From JAEZAA01 sp964514485 (GTDB lineage Bacteria; Pseudomonadota; Gammaproteobacteria; Pseudomonadales; Oleiphilaceae), in NCBI GenBank assembly GCA_964514485.1, contig CAZEWG010000014.1, forward strand, positions 6,936 to 70,935: a DNA stretch of 64,000 nucleotides, given 5' to 3'. How positions within the stretch are numbered: the stretch's first letter is position 1; every line of letters begins with the position of its first letter. The position numbers and the translations under genes are program-made. Below the pieces are notes generated by a model. The model was given only the letters and a program-made list of their open reading frames with translations. It was not told where the DNA came from and ran no database searches. Below, piece after piece: positions 53,963-62,944 of the stretch.

Positions 53963-56074
53963 GTGGATTCATTCCTGACAAATCTTAACATCGGCTTTGG
54001 CACCATCAGCCACGCCACGGGAACCCTCACCTATACTCTGGCCGCCATCTTGCTGGCGCGCAGCTACCTCAGACGCAATACCGACCGCGCCTTGTTTCTC
54101 GCCTGCACTTTTACCAGCCTCTGGCTGGGGGCCCTGACCCTTCAGGCGTTGATTGAACTGCCGCCTTTTTATGTCCGCTATGCCCTGGAAATCATTCGCA
54201 ACGCCAGCTGGCTGGTGGTGATGTTTCTAGTGTTGGGCATCGGTCTAACCCCTGCCCGTAGTGCCAATCGAACCCAGTACTGGATCAGCCTGTTTTCCTG
54301 CCTGTTGCTGTTGTTTTTGTTTCTGGCGGGCTTCGTGCGGGGCATCTTTGAAATCAGCCTGGTGGACGGTCGCACGCTCCTGATCGCCCAGATCAGCTTG
54401 TCCCTGTGCGGAATGGTCCTGCTGGAGCAAATTTGGCGCAGCGCAGCCGGCTACAACCGCTCCAATATTCGCTACCTGGCGACCGCCATTGGCGCCCTGT
54501 TTACTTATGACTTTTTCCTGTACTCCGATGCCCTGCTCTTCAACCAAATTTCGTCCACTTTGTGGGATGCCCGCGGGGCGGTAAACGCCTTGGTCGCCCC
54601 ATTGGTTGGCCTGACGCTGGTCAATAGCCGCCGCCAGCCCATCGAGGTCCAGGTCTCCCGCCAGCTGGTGTTCCATACCAGCGCTCTGCTGGTGGCTGGC
54701 CTGTATCTTCTGCTGATGTCCGTCGGGGGCTACTACATCAAGTTTTTTGGCGGTAGTTGGTCTGAAGGGCTCCAGGTCCTCTTCTTCTTCGGCGCGCTGG
54801 TGCTCTTTGTTGTCTTGGTCAGCTCCAGCAAAGTGCGCGCCCGCTTGATGGTGTTCATCAGCCAGCACTTCTTCAACTATAAATATGACTATCGGGAAGA
54901 GTGGCTAAAAATCACCCGGATGCTGACCGCGACCGACTCTAACGAAGACCTGGCAGAACGGGTGATCCGGGTGTTGATGAGCGTGGTGAAATGCAATTCG
55001 GGCGCCCTGTGGCTCAAGAACGAGGACAATTACTACAGTGTTCTGGCAACGATGAACATGCCGGGCGCTCGCCTGCCCGACCTGGAGCCGGCTTGCTCCT
55101 TGATTGAATACATGAGCCAAAGCGACTGGATCATTGACCTGCGCGAATACCAGCTCAACCCCAAGGCGTACCGCTCTCTCACCATTCCGCCCGAGATCAG
55201 AAATGCCGAAAAGCCCTGGCTGATCGTGCCCTTGTTTTTAAAGGATGAACTTTATGGCTTTGCCCTGATCGGCTCGCCCCTGACTCCCGTTGAGCTGAAC
55301 TGGGAAAACTATGACATGATCAAGATCGTCGCGCGCCAGGCATGCAGTTATCTTGCGCTGTCTCAAGCCCAGGAACGGCTGGCCGAAGCGAAACAATTCG
55401 AAGCCGTCAGCCGCACCTCCGCTTTCATGGTCCACGACCTCAAGACGATGATCGCCCAACTATCCCTGCTGACCAAAAATGCCAGCCGTCACAAAACCAA
55501 TCCGGCCTTTGTGGATGACATGATCAAAACAACCGAGCACACGGTGAACAAAATGAATCACCTGCTGCAACAAATTCATAATCCGCCCAAAGACATTGAT
55601 GAAGACCAGTTGTACGATCTGACCAAACTCATTCTTGAGGTGGTGCAGACTCATTCCAAAACCCTGCCCGTTCCCACCTTGGATAACCCGCCGGAAATTC
55701 CGATTATGGTTCGGGTTAATCCTGACATGCTGATCACCGTGATCGGTCATATTGTTCAAAACGCCAAAGATGCCACCAAGAAACAAGGCAAAGTCCATGT
55801 CTCCATCAGTCTCAATGGCGGTTTTGCGGAAGTGGACATTCAAGATAACGGCTGCGGGATGAGTGAAGAGTTTATCAAGCACCAGCTGTTTAAACCCTTT
55901 GAAAGCACCAAGGGCCTGACGGGAATGGGCATCGGCGCCTATCAGTGCCGGGAGTACCTGCGCCGGATTGGCGGATGTATTGAAGTGACCAGTCAGCCCG
56001 GTATCGGCACCCGATTCACACTGAGAATTCCGATGGAGTACGCACAACCACAGGCTGAATTAGCAAGTATATAA
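53963..56074 (+). CDS. prsK: PEP-CTERM system histidine kinase PrsK
   Basis: Sensor kinase of the PEP-CTERM/exosortase regulon. The start is placed at the GTG at 53963 because AAGGAG lies 8 bases upstream; the ATG at 53906 lacks a site. The 703-residue protein has eight or nine membrane helices in the first about 300 residues, a GAF-like domain (about 320-470), the phospho-acceptor His 491 in FMVHDLKTMIAQLSLL, and an HATPase domain with NAKDA, DNGCGM and TGMGIGAY. This order matches the PrsK family. The PrsR partner follows after 215 bases. Confidence 0.92.
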   Translation: MDSFLTNLNIGFGTISHATGTLTYTLAAILLARSYLRRNTDRALFLACTFTSLWLGALTLQALIELPPFYVRYALEIIRNASWLVVMFLVLGIGLTPARSANRTQYWISLFSCLLLLFLFLAGFVRGIFEISLVDGRTLLIAQISLSLCGMVLLEQIWRSAAGYNRSNIRYLATAIGALFTYDFFLYSDALLFNQISSTLWDARGAVNALVAPLVGLTLVNSRRQPIEVQVSRQLVFHTSALLVAGLYLLLMSVGGYYIKFFGGSWSEGLQVLFFFGALVLFVVLVSSSKVRARLMVFISQHFFNYKYDYREEWLKITRMLTATDSNEDLAERVIRVLMSVVKCNSGALWLKNEDNYYSVLATMNMPGARLPDLEPACSLIEYMSQSDWIIDLREYQLNPKAYRSLTIPPEIRNAEKPWLIVPLFLKDELYGFALIGSPLTPVELNWENYDMIKIVARQACSYLALSQAQERLAEAKQFEAVSRTSAFMVHDLKTMIAQLSLLTKNASRHKTNPAFVDDMIKTTEHTVNKMNHLLQQIHNPPKDIDEDQLYDLTKLILEVVQTHSKTLPVPTLDNPPEIPIMVRVNPDMLITVIGHIVQNAKDATKKQGKVHVSISLNGGFAEVDIQDNGCGMSEEFIKHQLFKPFESTKGLTGMGIGAYQCREYLRRIGGCIEVTSQPGIGTRFTLRIPMEYAQPQAELASI

Positions 56075-56085
56075 TTACTTACTGA

Positions 56086-56100
56086 GCCCTGTAGCAGGGC
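56086..56100 (+). terminator. short hairpin after prsK
   Basis: GCCCTG and CAGGGC form a 6-bp stem with a 3-base loop; a T5 run follows 10 bases later. A weak or partial terminator. Confidence 0.35.
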
Positions 56101-56135
56101 CCAATGCTTTTTGGCGGGCAGGAACTGATTGCTAG

Positions 56136-56166
56136 TTGTGTTCACTACTGACGCTGGTACTATAAT
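56136..56166 (+). promoter_or_regulatory. candidate sigma-70 promoter for prsR
   Basis: A perfect -10 TATAAT at 56161-56166 lies 19 bases after TTGTGT (56136-56141). It is 123 bases before the prsR GTG, suggesting prsR can be expressed independently of prsK. Confidence 0.4.
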
Positions 56167-56289
56167 AAACACTTTTCCACTCTTTTCACCGGACACTGAC
56201 TCGCTCCATTGAAGGTCGCGAAGACGGCCAGTCACCCGTTAAGGAAAAGGATGCGGCAAATCCAGGGAATATAAGGATCAAGCAAGACC

Positions 56290-57642
56290 GTGAAGAAAAG
56301 ACTCTTAATTGTCGAGGACGACCCGGGTCTTCAAAGCCAGATGCGCTGGTGCTTTGAAGATATCGATGTGTATGTCGCCGACGACCGCGAATCAGCCCTC
56401 TCTCACCTTCGTCGCGTCGAGCCTCAAGTCGTAACTCTCGACCTTGGCCTGCCGCCAAACCCTGGCGGTACCTCCGTGGGGTTTGCCCTGTTGCAGGACA
56501 TCCTCACCCTCGCACCGCTCACCAAGATTATCGTCGTGACCGGACGGGAAGAGCATGCAAACGCGGTCAAAGCCATCGGCATGGGAGCCACCGACTTTTA
56601 TCAGAAGCCTGTCGATGCCGACATCCTAAGCTTTGTCGTCAACCGGGCTTTTCGCCTGTACGAACTCGAACAGGAAAATCGTGAACTCAGTCGTGGCCAG
56701 TCCACATCCCGCCTGAAAGGCATTATTGCCTCAAGCCCTGCCATGCTGGAAATCTGCCGGACAGTCGAAAAGATCGCCCCGGCCGACGTGACCACCCTGA
56801 TCCTGGGTGAAACCGGCACCGGCAAGGAAGTGCTGGCCCGGGCCATTCATGACTTAAGCCCCCGTGCTGCCAACAATTTTGCAGCCATTAACTGTGCTGC
56901 GATTCCTGAAAACCTGTTGGAAAGCGAGCTCTTCGGCTATGAAAAAGGCGCGTTTACCGGCGCCAGCCAAATGAAGAAGGGTAAGGTGGAACTGGCCAAT
57001 GGCGGCACCCTATTTCTTGATGAGATCGGTGATATGCCCATGGCCCTGCAGGCCAAACTCCTCCGGTTTCTTCAGGAGCGCGTCATCGAACGTGTTGGGG
57101 GCGTGCGTGAAATTCCCGTGGATGTCCGGGTGATTTGCGCCACCCACCGAGACCTCTCCACCCTAATCGAAGAAGGAACTTTCCGGGAAGACTTGTATTA
57201 CCGGGTCAGTGAAATCACCTTGCACGTCCCGCCACTCAGGGAGCGCTCCGGGGACGCACTGGTCATTGCTCAGTCTCTTCTGAAAACCTTCACCAAACAG
57301 ATGGATCGGGGCATTGTCGGTTTCAGCGACGATGCCATTCGAGCGATCCAGCAATACGAATGGCCAGGTAACGTCCGCGAACTGATCAACAAGGTCAAAC
57401 GGGCAACCATCATGTCGGAAAACCGCAGAATTGCCGCTAAGGATCTGGAACTCGAAGGCATCGTCGACAGTGGAGATCATGTTTTAAATCTCCGTCAGGT
57501 ACGGGAAGAAGCCGAGCGCCAAGCCATTGTTAGAGCCTTGCAGACCGCCCAATACAACATGGCTCAGGCGGCTCGTTTATTGGGGGTGACCCGCCCCACT
57601 TTGTATAACCTGACAGACAAGTACAACTTGCAAACACCTTGA
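56290..57642 (+). CDS. prsR: PEP-CTERM system sigma-54 response regulator PrsR
   Basis: 450-residue NtrC-type activator. Receiver domain with Asp 51 (VVTLDLGLP) and Lys (YQKPVDADIL); AAA+ domain with Walker A GETGTGKE, the sigma-54 contacting loop GAFTGAS, and LFLDEIGDMP; C-terminal Fis-type HTH (MAQAARLLGVTRPTLYNLTDKY). The sequence after the receiver (GLPPNPGGTSVGFALL) has the insert typical of PrsR. Start is a GTG. It should activate sigma-54 promoters of PEP-CTERM and exopolysaccharide genes when phosphorylated by PrsK; no well-spaced -24/-12 site was found in this window. Confidence 0.95.
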   Translation: MKKRLLIVEDDPGLQSQMRWCFEDIDVYVADDRESALSHLRRVEPQVVTLDLGLPPNPGGTSVGFALLQDILTLAPLTKIIVVTGREEHANAVKAIGMGATDFYQKPVDADILSFVVNRAFRLYELEQENRELSRGQSTSRLKGIIASSPAMLEICRTVEKIAPADVTTLILGETGTGKEVLARAIHDLSPRAANNFAAINCAAIPENLLESELFGYEKGAFTGASQMKKGKVELANGGTLFLDEIGDMPMALQAKLLRFLQERVIERVGGVREIPVDVRVICATHRDLSTLIEEGTFREDLYYRVSEITLHVPPLRERSGDALVIAQSLLKTFTKQMDRGIVGFSDDAIRAIQQYEWPGNVRELINKVKRATIMSENRRIAAKDLELEGIVDSGDHVLNLRQVREEAERQAIVRALQTAQYNMAQAARLLGVTRPTLYNLTDKYNLQTP

Positions 57643-57828
57643 GGGATCTTCCGCTAGTTCATCAATCATCGCGCTATCACAACAAGCACACCGCCGCCTC
57701 TGCCCATACAAGACGCAGGGAGGCTCAGCTTCTGCCATGTTGGATAGCTCCGGTATCATCCCTGAAGTTAGAACAACAATTTGGCGAAAGCAGTAACGGA
57801 TTAAGCCTTTACCCATAGGTGCGACAAA

Positions 57829-60528
57829 ATGACAAAAACACCAGGATTCAAAACGATACTTTTGGCAGCCTCTATTGCTCTCGCAGTGACAGCGTGCAGT
57901 GACACCGGCTCCCAACGCGCGATGTCAAAAGATCAGGTCCAGTTTCTCAACCATTTGGACCAAGCCAGATTTTATCAAAAACAAGGCCAGCTAAGGGCGA
58001 GCTTTCAGGAAGCGGAGAATGCTCTTGCCCTGAATCCCAACAGCATGGATGTGCAGTTCCTCATCGCCGAAAACATGTTGTTAGCAGGCGATGTCCGCAA
58101 CGCCGAACGGCACTATCGTCATCTGGGTGAAGCTTCACCAGAGGCCGACACTTCACACCACAATCGCGTGATCCTGGGGCTGGTGAAGACCCTCACGATG
58201 CAACGCAAGACCCAGGAAGCCCGGGCAGAGCTCGCCAAACTGGACTCACCCTCCCAGGAGCACCAGGTGGAAGCGCTGGTACTGCAAGGTGAAATGGCCC
58301 TGGCGGACAACCAGCCGGAACAGGCCAAACAGCATTTCCAAAACGTCAGGGAAGTAGCCCCAGACAACCTGAAAGCGATTATCGCCCTCTCACGACTGGC
58401 CGCTTCTGAAAAAGCCACCGAGACCGCTGAGACCCTGATTCAGGAAGCCGAGCAGATCAACCCCAATGACCCGGATCTCTGGCTGTGGAAAGGCAATTAC
58501 GCAGAAGCCCAGAAAGATTATGCGCAAGCCGAAGAAGCCTATATCAAGGCGCTGGAAGATATTGGCCGCTATGACCTGATGACCTACCGCAAGTACCAGA
58601 CCATCAACCGTTTGGCGACGGTACTTCGTGCCCAGGGCAAGATTTCCGAAGCTTTTGTCTACGAAGAAATTCTCGCCAAGTCAGCCCCCGGCACCATCAA
58701 AACAAGCTATGAGGCCGCCCTAAACTTTTATAACGAAGGCAAACTGGATGAAGCTGCCGAGGAGCTGGAAAAAATTCTGGCACAAACTCCCGGCCACAAA
58801 GACAGCGGCCTGCTCCTCGGCGTCATCCGCTATACCCAGGGAGATTTTGCGGCGGCGGATGAACTGCTGAGCAGACATAGCGCCGAAGGCGCCTCTCCGG
58901 CGATTCACAAGATTCTGGCGGCGACCAAGATCAAACTCAACAACCCAGAAGAAGCCATTAGTCTCCTAAACACCTTGGATGAACGAGACCAGGATCCTGA
59001 ACTCCTCTCGCTGCTGGGCGTTGCTTCCCTCGCCTCTGGGGAAACCCAGGAAGGCCTGGACAAAATCGAGCGGGCGCTGGCTCTTCATCCGGAAAATATC
59101 GAACTGCGCCTGCGTCTGGCCCGCTATCATCTTGCCAGCCAACAGCCTGAAAAAGCCATTGAACAGGTGAACCTCGTCCTCAGCCAGAATAAAGAGCACG
59201 AAGACGCCCGGCTTTTGTTGGCTTCCGCCTATGTTCATGCGGGTGATGACCAGAAAGCCGAGAACTATCTGAAAACCTGGTTAAAGTCAGCCCCCGGCCA
59301 TGCCGCACCTCTCAACGCCTTGGGCTCCATCGCACTGCGCAAAGGCAACGAAGCGGCGGCACGGGACTATTTCCAGCAAGCAGCCAAGTCTGCCGCGTCA
59401 GACCTGACGCCATTATTAAACATGGCACACCTGGAAATCCGTAACTCAAACTGGAGCGAAGCACAACAGTGGACCGCCCGCGCCCTAGAACAAGACGCTG
59501 AGAACGCAGCAGCGGTTGCGACGCTACTTCGTTTGACGGAACCCGCTGAAAGCCGGGAAGCGGCAATCAAGCTGTTTGAAGAGATCCGCAGCAGCAACTC
59601 AAAAGCCGTCAACATTCGCCTGGCTCTTGCAGAGATCAAGGCGTCCGAGGGTGATATGGAAACCTCGGACCGGCTCATTGCAGAAGCCAAGCAGGCAGCT
59701 CCCCAAAATCAGCGGATTGATCAGCTCCATCTTCGCTTCTATACGACTGCGGCCATCAAAAAAATCAGCGACGGAGACATTCCGGCTGCCCGACAACTGG
59801 TCACCACCGCCCTGCAGAAAGATTCAAACAACGTAGAGTTACAACTTCTGGCAGCGCGCCTGGAATTGCTTTCCAACCAGCCAGAACGGGCGCTTGAACT
59901 GATTCAAGCCAGCAAGAAGCAATTTCCTGCTGAAGCCTCGCCCCTGGAGCTGGAAGGCGACCTATACAGCAGCCAAAACAACCACCAACGGGCGCTTGCC
60001 GCTTATCGTGCAGCCTGGGAGTTACAGAGCTCCCAGAGCCTGGCCGTTAAAATGCACCAGACCCTACGTAAGGCAGGCCAGCTCCAGGACTCGCTTCAAC
60101 CCCTACACGACTGGCTCAGCACCAACCCCAACAGCCACCAGGCTATGGTCCTGTTAGCCATGGCGTATCAATCAGACGGTGCCGCGGACAAGGCCATCGC
60201 CCAATATGAAAAAATCAAGGAGGTGCATCCTAACGATGCCATCACCCTGAACAACCTCGCCTGGCTCTATCAAGAAGCAGGTCACCGTGATGCCTTGCCG
60301 ACCGCTCAAGCGGCCTATGAGGCAGCCTCCAATAATGCCGCGATTGCCGACACTTATGGCTGGATTCTGTTAAAGAACAATAAGGTCAATGAAGCGTTGG
60401 CGGTGTTGGAAAAAGCCCATCAACTGGCACCCAACACTCCAGAAATTGCCCAGCACCTGGCCGAGGCCTATGAAAAAGCTGGCCAAACGGATAAAGCCAA
60501 CCAGCTTCGTACCGAGTTTACCAACTAG
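57829..60528 (+). CDS. prsT: PEP-CTERM system TPR-repeat lipoprotein PrsT
   Basis: 899 residues. A signal peptide with lipobox VTAC (Cys about 24) is followed by TPR repeats along almost the whole length (for example AEEAYIKALEDIGRYD, GLDKIERALALHPENIELRL, AIAQYEKIKEVHPNDAITLN). The size and repeat order match PrsT, a probable envelope scaffold of PEP-CTERM/exopolysaccharide systems. AGGTG precedes the ATG. It ends in a strong terminator, so the prs set is closed off from the downstream lipoproteins. Confidence 0.93.
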   Translation: MTKTPGFKTILLAASIALAVTACSDTGSQRAMSKDQVQFLNHLDQARFYQKQGQLRASFQEAENALALNPNSMDVQFLIAENMLLAGDVRNAERHYRHLGEASPEADTSHHNRVILGLVKTLTMQRKTQEARAELAKLDSPSQEHQVEALVLQGEMALADNQPEQAKQHFQNVREVAPDNLKAIIALSRLAASEKATETAETLIQEAEQINPNDPDLWLWKGNYAEAQKDYAQAEEAYIKALEDIGRYDLMTYRKYQTINRLATVLRAQGKISEAFVYEEILAKSAPGTIKTSYEAALNFYNEGKLDEAAEELEKILAQTPGHKDSGLLLGVIRYTQGDFAAADELLSRHSAEGASPAIHKILAATKIKLNNPEEAISLLNTLDERDQDPELLSLLGVASLASGETQEGLDKIERALALHPENIELRLRLARYHLASQQPEKAIEQVNLVLSQNKEHEDARLLLASAYVHAGDDQKAENYLKTWLKSAPGHAAPLNALGSIALRKGNEAAARDYFQQAAKSAASDLTPLLNMAHLEIRNSNWSEAQQWTARALEQDAENAAAVATLLRLTEPAESREAAIKLFEEIRSSNSKAVNIRLALAEIKASEGDMETSDRLIAEAKQAAPQNQRIDQLHLRFYTTAAIKKISDGDIPAARQLVTTALQKDSNNVELQLLAARLELLSNQPERALELIQASKKQFPAEASPLELEGDLYSSQNNHQRALAAYRAAWELQSSQSLAVKMHQTLRKAGQLQDSLQPLHDWLSTNPNSHQAMVLLAMAYQSDGAADKAIAQYEKIKEVHPNDAITLNNLAWLYQEAGHRDALPTAQAAYEAASNNAAIADTYGWILLKNNKVNEALAVLEKAHQLAPNTPEIAQHLAEAYEKAGQTDKANQLRTEFTN

Positions 60529-60556
60529 TTCAACAAATTTACGGTTGTAAATTGAT

Positions 60557-60590
60557 AGCCTGCTTCCCGCTTTGGGGAAGCAGGCTTTTT
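60557..60590 (+). terminator. strong terminator after prsT
   Basis: AGCCTGCTTCCC and GGGAAGCAGGCT form a perfect 12-bp stem with a 6-base loop and six T residues, 28 bases after the stop. Confidence 0.95.
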
Positions 60591-60747
60591 TGTATTCGCC
60601 CTCCCCTTCCTTCGCCTCATAGAAGGCGACGTTCATTCCCTGTCTCGGAAAAGTAGTCAAATAAAAAATCTGGCACGCTTTGCAATAGCATCTGCTACGT
60701 GACCAGAACGACGATAAGCGAAATGCCAAAATATAGCCGCAGGCACT

Positions 60748-60889
60748 TAGCAGCGGTCTCATAACTATAGCGAGCAGCTTTCGGGCAAGGCGGGCGGAGC
60801 ACCGGCGCTCGGCGTATTGGAGATACGTGAGCCGCTAAGCGTAGGCCCAACGCAGCCTAGAAGTCGCACAGTTGGTTATAAGACTGCTA
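60748..60889. mobile_element. putative MITE-like inverted-repeat element, 142 bp
   Basis: The left end TA-GCAGCGGTCTCATAAC (60748-60765) and right end GTTATAAGACTGC-TA (60875-60889) are inverted repeats apart from a 3-base gap and one mismatch, each bounded by TA that could be a target duplication. Inside, GCTC-GG-CGTAT and ATACG-T-GAGC (60807-60832) form a hairpin. It has no coding frame. It fills the 420-base gap between prsT and the Ig-domain lipoprotein; the remainder of that gap shows nothing else. A REP-like or other palindromic repeat is the alternative. Confidence 0.45.
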
Positions 60890-60948
60890 TTTAACTAACG
60901 CCTTGCTTTACCTCGCGACTGGTATTCGTAAAAGGAAGATGGATTCTA

Positions 60949-62523
60949 ATGTCCAAAAGGAACTTTACTTGTTCAATGCGTCCGCTATTGAATGCTTTTA
61001 TTTATATTTCTCTTCTGTTTTTCATCACTGGCTGTAAAGAAGATAACTCCAACTCAACACAGACTGCTGACACCCATCAAACCCAAAACGACAAAGCCTT
61101 GTTGGAAAACCATCGTTTGCTCAAGGTGTCTGGCGTTGCCATGAAAGGCACCATTATTAATGGCGTCGTTACTCTGTATGGCCTGGAGCAACAAAATGGT
61201 TACTATCAAGTTTCGGACCAGCCGTTAGGGAATACCCGGACTGATCAAAACGGGCATTATAATTTGGAGGTTCAGATTCCACGGCACAACCAAGGCGTCA
61301 TCGTGCGAGTCAGCGCGGACCCATTTACCACGATGATTTGCGATGTTCCCATTGGCTGCAAAGGCACCTCCCGTAAAATCAACTTTGGCGATGCGCTAAG
61401 CTTGAATCTCGACTTCGAGATGTTCGCCAGCCATACAGCAAATAGTAATGCCATCGAAGTCAATATCACTCCGCTTTCCCACCTGGCCCATAAATGGGCA
61501 GAAGCTCAAAACGCGGGACTCAGCCCCGAAAACATCACGGCTGCACATCGTCATATCGAAACCTTATTTGATCTACCTGCCAATACCTTGGCAGCAGCGC
61601 CCATTGATCTCTCCAAGCTAACGCAGTCCAGCTCAGCCTCGTTGGAACAGATTCAATATGGACTGGTCGCTGCCTCATTTCAGGCGCTTGCCGATACCTC
61701 ACCCTGGGTCGATATCGTTGATTTATTAAGTAGTGCCGGTCAGCGCATTGCAGAAACAGGCACCCTCACTTCCGTCAATCTCGGAGCCTTACCGGAGGTT
61801 TCCCGCAGCGATCTATTTTATGCGGCCCAGCATATTGCTATGGAGCTGGCCACCAGCCTTTCGCCAACATCGACTTCTCATAGCCAACGAAGTGTCTCTA
61901 CTCAAACTCTGGGACGAGCCCAGATTATTGAGCACCTGAGGCAACTAGCCAGCTCTTATGGAGCGTCCACAACTCGCCTGTTGATCAGCAGCACCAATCA
62001 AGAGCCATTGCGCATCACCTTCCAACCTTCGTCAGCCAGTATTCAGGAACAGGAATCATTGACCCTGAATGTCAATGCACTCGGAAGCGAACCGATACGC
62101 TATCAGTGGCGTAAGGATGGTCAACCGATTCCCCAGGCGACCTCCGAGCACTATGTGCTCACAGCACCAACCACCCAAGATTCCGGCCACTACGACTGCA
62201 TCGTCAGCAATAATGATGGAAGCATTCTCTCCAAGGTTGCAGTTGTTGAGGTCAAACCACGTGTCTCTCCCCTGCTGACCTGGGAGCCACCTACCGTCCG
62301 ACTAGATGGAAGCCCATTACACCTTTCTGAATTGAGAGGGTACCGGATTCTTTATGGACTCAGTAAACAACAATTGGATCGTCAGGTACTAATCAATGAT
62401 CCTTACACCACCCAATTCAAACTTTCTGGTTTGCAAGGATCCACTTACTTCTTCGCTATACAAGCTATTGATGAACAGGATAATGAAAGCAGCCTTTCAG
62501 AAGTCATAAAAGTGACACTTTAA
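60949..62523 (+). CDS. secreted lipoprotein with Ig-like and fibronectin-III-like domains
   Basis: 524 residues. The N-terminus has a hydrophobic stretch ending in the lipobox FFITGC (Cys about 28), so it is a lipid-anchored envelope protein. A carboxypeptidase-regulatory-like region (about 55-110, VKGTIINGVVTLYG) is followed by a helical part, an Ig-like domain (PLRITFQPSSASIQEQESLT to LSKVAVVEV, Trp in RYQWRKDGQ and YDCIVSN) and a final fibronectin-III-like domain ending EDQDNESSLSEV-like (EQDNESSLSEVIKV). There is no PEP-CTERM tail. Function unknown; adhesion or matrix binding is plausible. GGAAG lies 10 bases before the ATG. Confidence 0.82.
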   Translation: MSKRNFTCSMRPLLNAFIYISLLFFITGCKEDNSNSTQTADTHQTQNDKALLENHRLLKVSGVAMKGTIINGVVTLYGLEQQNGYYQVSDQPLGNTRTDQNGHYNLEVQIPRHNQGVIVRVSADPFTTMICDVPIGCKGTSRKINFGDALSLNLDFEMFASHTANSNAIEVNITPLSHLAHKWAEAQNAGLSPENITAAHRHIETLFDLPANTLAAAPIDLSKLTQSSSASLEQIQYGLVAASFQALADTSPWVDIVDLLSSAGQRIAETGTLTSVNLGALPEVSRSDLFYAAQHIAMELATSLSPTSTSHSQRSVSTQTLGRAQIIEHLRQLASSYGASTTRLLISSTNQEPLRITFQPSSASIQEQESLTLNVNALGSEPIRYQWRKDGQPIPQATSEHYVLTAPTTQDSGHYDCIVSNNDGSILSKVAVVEVKPRVSPLLTWEPPTVRLDGSPLHLSELRGYRILYGLSKQQLDRQVLINDPYTTQFKLSGLQGSTYFFAIQAIDEQDNESSLSEVIKVTL

Positions 62524-62590
62524 GAGGGCTTGTCGAAAATAAGATACAACCCACTGATATTGCAGTTTTTTTTATTTTGTTATGAATCGT

Positions 62591-62610
62591 AAGGAGGGCT
62601 AGCCCTCCTT
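62591..62610 (+). terminator. terminator after the Ig-domain lipoprotein
   Basis: A perfect 20-base palindrome, AAGGAGGGCTAGCCCTCCTT, followed by TTAAA, 68 bases past the stop. Confidence 0.75.
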
Positions 62611-62944
62611 TTAAATGTCAACTAATGTAAAAACCAATCGGCAAAGCATGGCCCTGCTCTGCCTATAACAATCACACCGGGCCGTTCATAAAACCCTGCT
62701 TCGAACAACCCAAATAACAAGAAGCGACTTTCATAAAGGATCATCAGTAGGCTGACTTTGCCCGTCTACGTGCCATAAAGCCCGGAACTCGCGCCCTGTT
62801 AGCCATCGCCCATTTGAAAGTAAACATCTATTAATTTTTCACCTTTTGAAAGGATACGCACGATTTTCGGTACGAGCGTGCCTTTTTGCCCATGGTTCCA
62901 TTTTGCCAATTCACCGGCCTTTTTTAGTTTTGGGAACAACAAGC
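62611..62944. other. intergenic region before the PA14 lipoprotein
   Basis: No gene seen. A small hairpin GCACG/CGTGC (62858-62881) followed by CTTTTT is terminator- or attenuator-like but short. I found no sigma-54 -24/-12 pair with the correct spacing and no riboswitch I could name. Confidence 0.4.

Noticed and set aside
60671..60684. TGGCACGCTTTGCA as a sigma-54 promoter in front of the Ig-domain lipoprotein
   Set aside because: The GG and GC elements are 10 bases apart instead of 12; sigma-54 tolerates little spacing change.
60845..60900. attC-like integron site (GCCCAAC and TAACTAACGCC motifs)
   Set aside because: No matching GTTRRRY partner in the right position and no integrase nearby.
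62650..62662. TGGCCCTGCTCTGC as a -24/-12 element before the PA14 lipoprotein
   Set aside because: Spacing is one base short and both half-elements are poor matches.
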